The translations under genes were made by a program, and so were the position numbers. The notes beneath the pieces were generated by a model. That model saw only the letters and a list, made by a program, of their open reading frames with translations. It made no database searches and was not told the origin of the DNA. From NCBI GenBank assembly GCA_030636545.1, contig DAOVWR010000051.1, positions 1 through 8,166 on the forward strand: DNA of 8,166 nt, written 5' to 3'. This DNA is from Mycoplasmatota bacterium (GTDB lineage: Bacteria > Bacillota_I > Bacilli_A > Izemoplasmatales > Izemoplasmataceae). Shown one piece after another: positions 1 to 5,792 of the stretch; position 1 is the stretch's first letter; each line of letters opens with the position of its first letter.

Positions 1-615
1 AATTAAACTTTCTTTTTTATAAGTTATTCTAATATTTTCAATAAAATGATCTTCAAGTAAATTATATGGAATATTATTATACGCTGATATCATATAATAA
101 ACATTATTCATATGATTATTTATGTCAATATATGAACTCTTAACAGTGTCTTCACTTCGATATAGAATATCACCATCTAGTTTCTTATTTTTAGAAAAAG
201 GTTTATCTGGAGCATCTTCTAACATTTGCTTAAACACAGAAACAATTTCTCCAGTAGGGTTTACTATTTGTTTTGTGAATACATCTATTAACACAAACTT
301 ACCTTTGGCAGTCGCTAAAAGTTCACCATTAGAATCTCTTAATTCCCATTTACTAAAGGCAAAGAACCTTTTTAAATCATAGGGAATTGTACCACAAGTT
401 ACAGTTGTTTTGCCATATGGCAACTTAATGATATCAATCTCATAATCAACCAATACCCAAAGTAATCCAATTGCTTGATAGTAGTCTGTCCCAGCTCCAA
501 AGGAATCTGCGTTATGAACCATAGCATCTTGAAAATAATTTAATAACGCAGATACTTTTAAGTATTTATTTTTATCAACATCATATGTATGAATATAGTA
601 ATCTTGATAGTACAT
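1..615 (-). CDS. Acyl-ACP thioesterase (FatA/FatB-like), 3' end outside window
   Basis: Cytosolic hydrolase that releases free fatty acids from acyl-acyl carrier protein and so ends chain elongation in fatty acid synthesis. The 205 visible codons cover most of a family that is usually near 240-250 residues; the C-terminus is cut by the window edge. The fold expected is two hotdog domains: the first at about residues 1-125, with Y-F-Q-D-A near 27-31, the second starting near 145. The second holds D164-I-N-N-H168-M-N-N, which matches the D-x-N-x-H-x-N-N catalytic motif of plant and bacterial acyl-ACP thioesterases. The ATG at 613-615 follows AAGAGGGTG at 622-630, a good ribosome binding site. 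It lies 35 bases after the ABC permease gene but has its own promoter, so it may be only partly co-transcribed. The family call is from recognised motifs; substrate chain length cannot be told. Confidence 0.88.
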   Translation of the reverse strand, partial: MYYQDYYIHTYDVDKNKYLKVSALLNYFQDAMVHNADSFGAGTDYYQAIGLLWVLVDYEIDIIKLPYGKTTVTCGTIPYDLKRFFAFSKWELRDSNGELLATAKGKFVLIDVFTKQIVNPTGEIVSVFKQMLEDAPDKPFSKNKKLDGDILYRSEDTVKSSYIDINNHMNNVYYMISAYNNIPYNLLEDHFIENIRITYKKESLI

Positions 616-636
616 TAGTAACACCCTCTTTGTGCA

Positions 637-645
637 ATTATAACA
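637..645 (-). promoter_or_regulatory. Extended -10 promoter of the thioesterase gene
   Basis: On the minus strand the sequence reads TGTTATAAT, a perfect extended -10 (TGnTATAAT). Transcription would start near 630 and give a leader of about 15 bases carrying the ribosome binding site. No good -35 hexamer is seen at 16-18 bases upstream, which an extended -10 can tolerate. It sits only six bases past the permease stop codon, and there is no terminator between, so read-through from the ABC operon is also likely. Confidence 0.6.
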
Positions 646-650
646 TAATA

Positions 651-1412
651 TTAAATATCTTGTTTTCTAAACTTTAATATTGATAAGATTATGAATACAC
701 TAGATATTCCTAGTGTTAGTAATACATTGTATATGATAACTTTTGTATCAGCTATATCCATAAGTAACTCAATCATATTATTAATAAGGTAACCAGGAAT
801 ATATTTAAGTATTCCAACTTGCCAAAGTTTTAACGCTCCAATAAGCAACATTATACCTAGTGTTGTCACTACTGAGAGAATATATGATTTGGTATGTGTT
901 GCTGAGAATAGTGCTATTGATGTTACATAGATAATATAGACAAAATATAATAATGTAACATAAAACATTCCTAACATATCTATTTCATCAAATAAGAAAA
1001 ATGTATAATAATCAAATACAAAATATCCGACAAATAGTGATATAAGAATTAATACATTAAGTGAGATGAATTTTGATAAGATATATTTTGTTCTACTAAT
1101 TGGTTTACTTATAATAAGTGGTAATAATCCTTTTGTTTTATCATTAATAAACATACCTATAGCAACAAAGATTATTACATATAGATATAGTTCATAAAGG
1201 TTTCCAATATACTGAGAATAACTCTCAAATACAGTGGGAATTCCTAAATCAATAACAATACCCGTTCCTTCTAAGGTAAAGGCAAGTATTTCATTTAAAT
1301 ATCTAGCAGTTAATGGTGACATTATTGCAAGTAACACGAGTAATACAGGGAATATAATGAATTTAGATGTTTTTTGTAAATAGTAGAAATCGTATTTAAG
1401 AAGCTTTTTCAT
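651..1412 (-). CDS. ABC-2 type transporter permease, YxlG-like
   Basis: Integral membrane subunit of an ABC exporter. The 253 residues show six likely membrane helices, at about 17-37, 72-92, 115-137, 146-170, 176-197 and 226-247. The cytosolic loop after helix 2 reads K-G-L-L-P-L-I-I-S-K-P-I-S-R (residues 94-107), the conserved loop of ABC-2 permeases that contacts the ATPase. Length and layout match B. subtilis YxlG (about 260 residues). The ATG at 1410-1412 overlaps the end of the ATPase gene by 17 bases and has no clear ribosome binding site, so translation is probably coupled to the ATPase. A homodimer with two ATPase copies is expected for the family. Substrate is unknown; an export role is inferred from the family. 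Confidence 0.8.
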   Translation of the reverse strand: MKKLLKYDFYYLQKTSKFIIFPVLLVLLAIMSPLTARYLNEILAFTLEGTGIVIDLGIPTVFESYSQYIGNLYELYLYVIIFVAIGMFINDKTKGLLPLIISKPISRTKYILSKFISLNVLILISLFVGYFVFDYYTFFLFDEIDMLGMFYVTLLYFVYIIYVTSIALFSATHTKSYILSVVTTLGIMLLIGALKLWQVGILKYIPGYLINNMIELLMDIADTKVIIYNVLLTLGISSVFIILSILKFRKQDI

Positions 1413-2316
1413 TAGTTAACTTAATGAAGATATCTTCTAAACTGGTTTTTACTTTTTTATATTCTACTATTTTTTCATCTAATTCAATTAATTTCTTAAT
1501 TAGTGTATTTGAATCTATATCCCCGTTTAACTTACATATTATTCCGTTATGATCAATCTTTACATCATTAATTAAGTTGTTTGATGTAATCTTTTTCATG
1601 ACAGTAGATGGATCATTTTCTGTTTCAATATATATATTATTACTATAAAACTGTTCTTGGATATCCGCCATATTACTTTCAAACAGTAATACTCCATCAT
1701 CTAAAATACCGATTCTATCGCACACTCTTTCAATATCATCTAAAATATGAGTTGAATAAAATATTGTTTTACTTCCTTTAAGTTTATATATCATATTCAT
1801 AACATCGTTTCTACCAATTGGATCTAAGGCACTTGTTGGTTCATCCATAATTAGTATTTCTGGGTCATGAAGTAATGCTTGAGCAATTGCGAGTCTTTGT
1901 TTCATTCCTCTTGAATAAGAACTTATCTTCTTTTTAGAGTTTGGTAAATCAACAAACTCTAACACTTCTTCTATTCTTTGATTCACTTCTTCTTTCTTCA
2001 TATCAAATATCTCAGAAGTGAATTTTAGATAGTCTTTAGCTCGCATATATCCAGGAAAAACAGGAACGTCTGGGACGTACCCTATTTTCGTTTTATATTG
2101 TTGATCTATATATTTTACTTCTGAATCATTAATAAATATATCTCCACTATCTTTTGTGATTAAAGATAGTATTAAATTAATTGTTGTTGTTTTACCTGCG
2201 CCATTTTTTCCGATAAATCCGTAAACTTCACCTTTTTTGATAGTTAAGTTTAAGTCTTTTAAAACTATTTGATTGTTATAAGATTTTGTTAAGTTAACTG
2301 TTTTAATCGCAGCCAT
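1396..2316 (-). CDS. ABC transporter ATP-binding protein, YxlF/BcrA-like
   Basis: Cytosolic ATPase that powers the adjacent ABC-2 permease. In the 306 residues the nucleotide-binding domain spans about 4-225: Walker A G-K-N-G-A-G-K-T-T-T at 36-45 (Lys42), signature Y-S-R-G-M-K-Q at 134-140, Walker B I-L-I-M-D-E-P at 154-160 (Asp158, Glu159), D-loop S-A-L-D at 162-165 and switch His190. The Q-loop position reads V-P-D, not glutamine, which is common in this drug and antibiotic exporter branch. A C-terminal extension (about 225-306), typical of BcrA/NatA/YxlF proteins, follows. The ATG shares its A with the upstream TAA (TAATG) and the ribosome binding site is weak, so translational coupling to the YxlE-like gene is likely. 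All catalytic residues are present, so it should be active. Confidence 0.92.
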   Translation of the reverse strand: MAAIKTVNLTKSYNNQIVLKDLNLTIKKGEVYGFIGKNGAGKTTTINLILSLITKDSGDIFINDSEVKYIDQQYKTKIGYVPDVPVFPGYMRAKDYLKFTSEIFDMKKEEVNQRIEEVLEFVDLPNSKKKISSYSRGMKQRLAIAQALLHDPEILIMDEPTSALDPIGRNDVMNMIYKLKGSKTIFYSTHILDDIERVCDRIGILDDGVLLFESNMADIQEQFYSNNIYIETENDPSTVMKKITSNNLINDVKIDHNGIICKLNGDIDSNTLIKKLIELDEKIVEYKKVKTSLEDIFIKLTNEKAS

Positions 2317-2525
2317 TATTCATCTTTTCCAAAGATAAAGTATATTACCCAGCCGTAATTAACTAGTACTGAAACCAAAATCCAAACAATCTTATTTCCA
2401 CCTTTTACTTTTCTATCTTCATTTACAATATCGACAATGGCATAAACTTTAAAAACTAAATCAATTAAGACCAAAGGTATTATTAGTGGTAAAATATTTT
2501 GAATCATATCTAGTAATTCAACCAT
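2316..2525 (-). CDS. Small PLDc_N-domain membrane protein, YxlE-like
   Basis: A 69-residue protein with two membrane helices, at about 10-31 and 46-66. The second is the aromatic-rich I-V-W-I-L-V segment ending in I-Y-F-I-F-G-K, the hallmark of the PLDc_N domain (the N-terminal transmembrane part of cardiolipin synthases, also found alone). It has no phospholipase HKD motif and so no catalytic role. B. subtilis YxlE is the same type and lies directly before the YxlF ATPase and YxlG permease, the same order seen here, which supports the call and suggests an accessory or regulatory subunit of the exporter. ATG at 2523-2525; AGGTGG at 2530-2535 is a short four bases upstream and overlaps the preceding stop codon. 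Confidence 0.75.
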   Translation of the reverse strand: MVELLDMIQNILPLIIPLVLIDLVFKVYAIVDIVNEDRKVKGGNKIVWILVSVLVNYGWVIYFIFGKDE

Positions 2526-2533
2526 ATACCCAC

Positions 2534-2971
2534 CTAAATTCCTTCTCTTGTTTCAATTCTATCTACTCTTTCATTATAACCTTGAACTCCTGAAATTAAG
2601 TATAAGATTCCTGTGACAGAATTTATTAAAATACTTATTCCACCCCAAATAGCTTGATACAAATAAACTTTTTTTGCTTGTTCTTCAGTAAAAGAGCCTT
2701 TCATTAATTTTGTGAATAATATTAAATTAATCACAAACATAATAGAAAATATTACTGAGAAAACAACCAGTATTCCCAATGTGAAGTTCATAATTGTTTC
2801 ATAAGCTGCAAGATCATCTGCAGGCATCTCTTGAAGGCTTTCAGTATATCCGGGTATTTTATCTAATAATGTGAAAATATAAGCAGATAAAATACAAGCT
2901 ACCGCAGCTAACCCTTCTAAAACAAGCCCAATTATTGTTATAATCTTTGGGGTTTTTTGCATTTCATGCAT
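2534..2971 (-). CDS. Small integral membrane protein of unknown function, possibly DUF4064-like
   Basis: I do not recognise a characterised family. The 145-residue protein has three clear membrane helices, at about 9-36, 62-90 and 104-129, an extracytoplasmic or loop segment rich in acidic residues between the first two (residues 38-60), and a charged tail after 130. The pattern of a Gly-rich first helix and short helical hairpins resembles DUF4064-type proteins, but this is a weak guess. The start ATG at 2969-2971 is well supported by AGGAGG at 2979-2984, seven bases upstream. It is the second gene of the operon, 33 bases after the UPF0145 gene and 8 bases before the YxlE-like gene, so it may work with the ABC exporter as an accessory membrane component. 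Confidence 0.7.
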   Translation of the reverse strand: MHEMQKTPKIITIIGLVLEGLAAVACILSAYIFTLLDKIPGYTESLQEMPADDLAAYETIMNFTLGILVVFSVIFSIMFVINLILFTKLMKGSFTEEQAKKVYLYQAIWGGISILINSVTGILYLISGVQGYNERVDRIETREGI

Positions 2972-3004
2972 AACTATTCCTCCTAACAGTGGCTCTTTAA
3001 AGCA

Positions 3005-3331
3005 TTATTCAAATTTTACAGCAGTACCGTATGCGATAATTTCTGCAGCTCCACCCATTACAGCTGAAGTTTGAAGTCTAAATCCAACTACTCCATCTGC
3101 TCCTAATGCTTCTGCATCTTTTAGTAATCTTTCTGTTGCGATAATTCTAGCTTCATCCATCATTTCAGTATAACTAGCAATTTCTCCACCAATTAAACTT
3201 TTAAAACCAGCTAAAATGTCTTTCCCAACATTTTTAGTTTGAACAGTTGATCCTTTAACATAACCTAATACTTCAATAACTTTCTTACCAGGTACTTCGT
3301 TAATTGTGTATAACTCTTTTCTAGTGATCAT
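3005..3331 (-). CDS. UPF0145 / YbjQ family protein
   Basis: A 108-residue, full-length member of the YbjQ_1 family (PF01906, sometimes called putative heavy-metal-binding domain). Visible family features are the early V-L-G-Y-V-K-G-S strand (21-28), the G-G-E...Y-T-E-M segment (48-57), the helix A-R-I-I-A-T-E-R (61-68), the G-A-D-G-V-V-G-F-R core (77-85) and the closing A-Y-G-T-A-V (100-105). Members form small pentameric assemblies in solved structures, but the cellular role is not established and metal binding is an assumption carried in the name. The ATG at 3329-3331 has AAGGAG at 3339-3344, seven bases upstream. It is the first gene of the ABC operon, which raises the possibility of an envelope or stress-sensing role; that is inference from context only. 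Confidence 0.88.
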   Translation of the reverse strand: MITRKELYTINEVPGKKVIEVLGYVKGSTVQTKNVGKDILAGFKSLIGGEIASYTEMMDEARIIATERLLKDAEALGADGVVGFRLQTSAVMGGAAEIIAYGTAVKFE

Positions 3332-3365
3332 ATTAAATCTCCTTTCAACTTTTTATCTATAGCTA

Positions 3366-3374
3366 ATTATATCA
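3366..3374 (-). promoter_or_regulatory. Extended -10 promoter of the UPF0145-ABC operon
   Basis: Minus-strand TGATATAAT is a perfect extended -10 (TGnTATAAT). Transcription would begin near 3359, giving a leader of about 28 bases that carries AAGGAG. No convincing -35 is present at the usual spacing; AGTTAA or GTTAAT are the nearest candidates. Confidence 0.6.
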
Positions 3375-3389
3375 CTATTTCTCTGTGAT
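3371..3389 (-). promoter_or_regulatory. Candidate operator dyad overlapping the ABC-operon promoter
   Basis: ATCAC and GTGAT form a 5-bp inverted repeat with nine bases between, directly against and partly over the -10 element. The position, covering the -10 and spacer, is where a repressor would sit. Small MarR-, GntR- or TetR-type regulators bind dyads of this size, but no regulator gene is visible in the window and a 5-bp dyad can arise by chance. Confidence 0.25.
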
Positions 3390-3483
3390 TAACTAACAAT
3401 TTTTAATCTACTACATCATTATTGTATACGATAATAACCTTAAATACAATAAAATTATTTTAAATTATTTTTTATTCCTATCT

Positions 3484-3511
3484 AAAAAGACATACAATAT
3501 TGTACGTCTTT
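3484..3511 (-). terminator. Hairpin terminator of the glycosidase operon
   Basis: A perfect 26-base imperfect-wobble hairpin: on the minus strand AAAGACGTACAAT faces ATTGTATGTCTTT, 13 pairs including one G-T, so the tip would open to a small loop. It is followed by a short run of five T (3484-3488) before AGA. It lies about 50 bases after the stop of the phosphodiester glycosidase gene and ahead of the UPF0145 promoter, so it separates the two minus-strand operons. The T-tract is short, so termination may be moderate. Confidence 0.65.
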
Positions 3512-3562
3512 CAACTCATTAATATATAAAGATATAAGTAATATTAGTACCAAATATACTAG

Positions 3563-5116
3563 TTAATCACTTGTTTCTGACTTTGTATATTCCTTAAATA
3601 GATTTATAAATTTCTGCATATTTTCAGTATAGACTGTATAGATAATTACTTCTGTATATATTGAATCTTTATAATCTAATTGATCTCCTCTTGTTTTAAT
3701 CATTATACTGTATGTCCCTGGTAAATCATCAAGAGGGTATTGATTACTAGAAGAATCATAATCAACTCCATCAATATTAATAAGATAAGAATCTGAATTT
3801 AATACTCCATCAAAATTCAAATTACCTTCAATATCAATATATACATTAGTTGGAATTTCTAATATCTCACGTAAATCAGGAAATGGAACTTTATCTAGTA
3901 CAGGGAGATGTTCTCCTTTTACAAAAAATAATCCATTAGCCACTGCTCGAGGTGCCCCATCAGAGGGATTATTAAGGTAAATATATTCACTTTCGTCATT
4001 AATTAATGACATTGTAGTACTTCCCCCACCATCTAGATTATAAGCCTGAACAGCATCAAAATATAACATAATTTCCGCTAACTCGTAAGCAGTTACACCT
4101 AGAAAATTATTAATATAATCTCTGCCATCAATTGTCACAAAGAATACTGTGCCATCTTCTTTGATTCCTATCGCTGTTCTTGGATGACGGTAACTCGGTC
4201 CTGCTCCTTCTGAATAGTATTCAGTAGCTACACCATCTTTTACTAATTCTTCCCAAGCACCTATCGCAAATCTTACTCCCTCAAATTCTCCACCAATATG
4301 TTGTTGAACAACAACGTAATCAGTTTCTGTAATTAGTTCATCTTCATTAAAGTCTTTACCGACAATTACCATTCCTTGAAGTGGTGGAAGTAATTCATCG
4401 TTAGTTTGATAGTTTAGTTCTCCCTTACCAAAGAAAATCATACCCCAGTCATCTATCTTAATATCTGATGCATTAATGATAACCTTATTTAAATCACCAA
4501 TAATTAATTCTTGTATATTTTCAAAATAGACAGTTATAAGTTCATCAGATGTGGGAAGCATATTTATCCCTTCAATTGGTACATTTAATTTTAATGCTCC
4601 ATCACTATTAAAGACTAGTAACTCATATCCAGTAAATTCAGGTCTTCCAAATACTGTTTCGCCATTATCTAAAAATCCAATAACAGTTCTTTCGTATCCA
4701 AGCCCTGGAGATAATACTTCAAAATTACGAACATATGCTTCAACAGGATAACCTGTAGCACTATAGAAATCGCCATTTACGCCACCTATTACACCATAGT
4801 TAGGATAACGTCCATTAACATTATTAATAATTGTATTTAAATCTCCTCTTCCCCATCCATAATTCATATAGTTGTCTCCGACAACAATATTTAAATCACT
4901 ATGAGTACTTATATTGGTTCCTAAATAATTAATTGTTTGGTTTGTTTCAGTACCATCGTAATTAATCATAGCTACCATTTTAGTGTGTCTTACTCCGTCA
5001 ATATATTCAGTAGTTCTTTCAGAATAGTTAACTCTAAACAAACTCTCAACATGTGTGAAATTAGGCGAGTTTACTACTAGGAAGAATAAAAGAATACTCA
5101 ATATTTTTTTCATCAT
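3563..5116 (-). CDS. Secreted phosphodiester glycosidase (NAGPA domain)
   Basis: Extracellular enzyme of the NAGPA family (PF09992), whose human relative removes GlcNAc from mannose-6-phosphate diesters; bacterial members are thought to cut sugar-phosphodiester bonds in glycopolymers. From the ATG at 5114-5116 (517 residues) there is a signal peptide (about 1-22, K-K then a Leu/Phe-rich core) and no lipobox cysteine. Family motifs are in order: G-G-V-N-G-D-F-Y 111-118, H-P-R-T-A-I-G 311-317, D-G-R 330-332, N-L-D-G-G-G-S-T-T 360-368 and R-A-V-A-N-G-L-F 390-397. A beta-sandwich-like C-terminal part (about 423-495) may bind ligand. Start is ambiguous: GTG at 5123-5125 overlaps the previous TGA but is only three bases from GGAGG, while this ATG is twelve away. 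Substrate is unknown; teichoic-acid-like or exopolysaccharide targets are inference. Confidence 0.86.
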   Translation of the reverse strand: MMKKILSILLFFLVVNSPNFTHVESLFRVNYSERTTEYIDGVRHTKMVAMINYDGTETNQTINYLGTNISTHSDLNIVVGDNYMNYGWGRGDLNTIINNVNGRYPNYGVIGGVNGDFYSATGYPVEAYVRNFEVLSPGLGYERTVIGFLDNGETVFGRPEFTGYELLVFNSDGALKLNVPIEGINMLPTSDELITVYFENIQELIIGDLNKVIINASDIKIDDWGMIFFGKGELNYQTNDELLPPLQGMVIVGKDFNEDELITETDYVVVQQHIGGEFEGVRFAIGAWEELVKDGVATEYYSEGAGPSYRHPRTAIGIKEDGTVFFVTIDGRDYINNFLGVTAYELAEIMLYFDAVQAYNLDGGGSTTMSLINDESEYIYLNNPSDGAPRAVANGLFFVKGEHLPVLDKVPFPDLREILEIPTNVYIDIEGNLNFDGVLNSDSYLINIDGVDYDSSSNQYPLDDLPGTYSIMIKTRGDQLDYKDSIYTEVIIYTVYTENMQKFINLFKEYTKSETSD

Positions 5117-5121
5117 AATAT

Positions 5122-5775
5122 TCACTCACCTCCCGGTAATACAAGATCTACTTGATCAATTGAAGAAATAACTAATTCAATTATATATATTTCATCATCA
5201 ATTGATAATTCAAGAATCATATCAGCAATAAAAGCTTCAGTTGCTGACATTGTAAAAGATTCCAAAGAACTACTTGGAAAAGTTTCTAAGAAAAATTCTT
5301 CTATATCTGTATAGTTTTCTTGATTTAAGCTGTATCTACCATCGATAACACTAAACCAAGTATAATCAAAGTTTTTAAAAAATAGATAGGTATCATCAAT
5401 ATTGCAATCTGCTGAACTGATTATTATTACTTCATTCATAACCACTAGATGTTCGCATACACCAGAGTAATCAGTATAGTAGTCTATTTGGTTCAAGGTT
5501 TGAATTGCTGACTTGTTATCATCAAACATCATCATAATTTCATATTCAATCTCATTCTCAGTTATTGTTACAAGTAATTCATAGTTAGTGATTTCTTGAG
5601 TATTTTCAAGTACATTACGTAACTGTATTTGTTGCCCAGTTAAATCAATACATTCACCATCTACTTCTATTTGAATATCAGTACAAGAAATAACATCTTC
5701 AATAACTGGTTCCTTTTTGCAAGAACTTAAAAATATCATAATGATTAATAAAATTAAAACACTTAATTTCTTCAT
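5122..5775 (-). CDS. Small lipoprotein of unknown function
   Basis: A 217-residue lipoprotein that I cannot assign to a function. The signal peptide is M-K-K followed by a Leu/Ile-rich core and lipobox L-S-S-C (Cys19), then K-K-E, so the mature protein should be tethered to the outer face of the membrane. Residues about 31-45 hold C-T-D...D-G-E-C-I-D-L, a short Cys-pair motif of the kind that follows lipoboxes in Mollicutes-like lipoproteins. The rest is acidic, rich in beta-prone stretches, with two further Cys (about 107 and 124) that could pair. Start chosen at 5775 because AAGGGGG at 5781-5787 serves it; an in-frame ATG at 5793 would form TAATG with the previous stop but has no good site. 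It ends in TGA at 5122-5124 next to the glycosidase start. Sitting between two glycan enzymes, it may bind or present substrate; that is only context. Confidence 0.8.
   Translation of the reverse strand: MKKLSVLILLIIMIFLSSCKKEPVIEDVISCTDIQIEVDGECIDLTGQQIQLRNVLENTQEITNYELLVTITENEIEYEIMMMFDDNKSAIQTLNQIDYYTDYSGVCEHLVVMNEVIIISSADCNIDDTYLFFKNFDYTWFSVIDGRYSLNQENYTDIEEFFLETFPSSSLESFTMSATEAFIADMILELSIDDEIYIIELVISSIDQVDLVLPGGE
5129..5133 (-). promoter_or_regulatory. Ribosome binding site GGAGG inside the end of the lipoprotein gene
   Basis: GGAGG lies in the last codons of the small lipoprotein gene and serves the glycosidase gene. It is 3 bases from the GTG at 5123-5125 and 12 from the ATG at 5114-5116, so neither spacing is ideal. 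Translation termination at 5122 would bring ribosomes to this place, which favours coupling. Confidence 0.55.
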
Positions 5776-5780
5776 AGTTA

Positions 5781-5787
5781 CCCCCTT
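5781..5787 (-). promoter_or_regulatory. Ribosome binding site AAGGGGG deciding the lipoprotein start
   Basis: AAGGGGG ends five bases before the ATG at 5773-5775 and lies between the two candidate ATG codons. This makes the downstream start, which also gives a canonical short lipoprotein signal, the better choice over the ATG at 5791-5793. Confidence 0.6.
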
Positions 5788-5792
5788 AAACA

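Noticed and set aside
122..382. Plus-strand open frame of 86 codons
   Set aside because: Lies wholly antisense to the acyl-ACP thioesterase, whose motifs fix the coding frame; no ribosome binding site and no protein-like features.
2316..2525. Phospholipase D or cardiolipin synthase fragment
   Set aside because: Only the PLDc_N membrane part is present, with proper start and stop and operon position as in YxlE; it is a complete small protein, not a truncated enzyme.
3484..3511. Bidirectional terminator
   Set aside because: On the plus strand the stem is followed by only TTT-C then mixed bases and there is no plus-strand gene to its left, so only minus-strand use is supported.
4551..4751. Plus-strand open frame of 66 codons
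   Set aside because: Antisense to the well-supported NAGPA-domain gene; a shadow frame.
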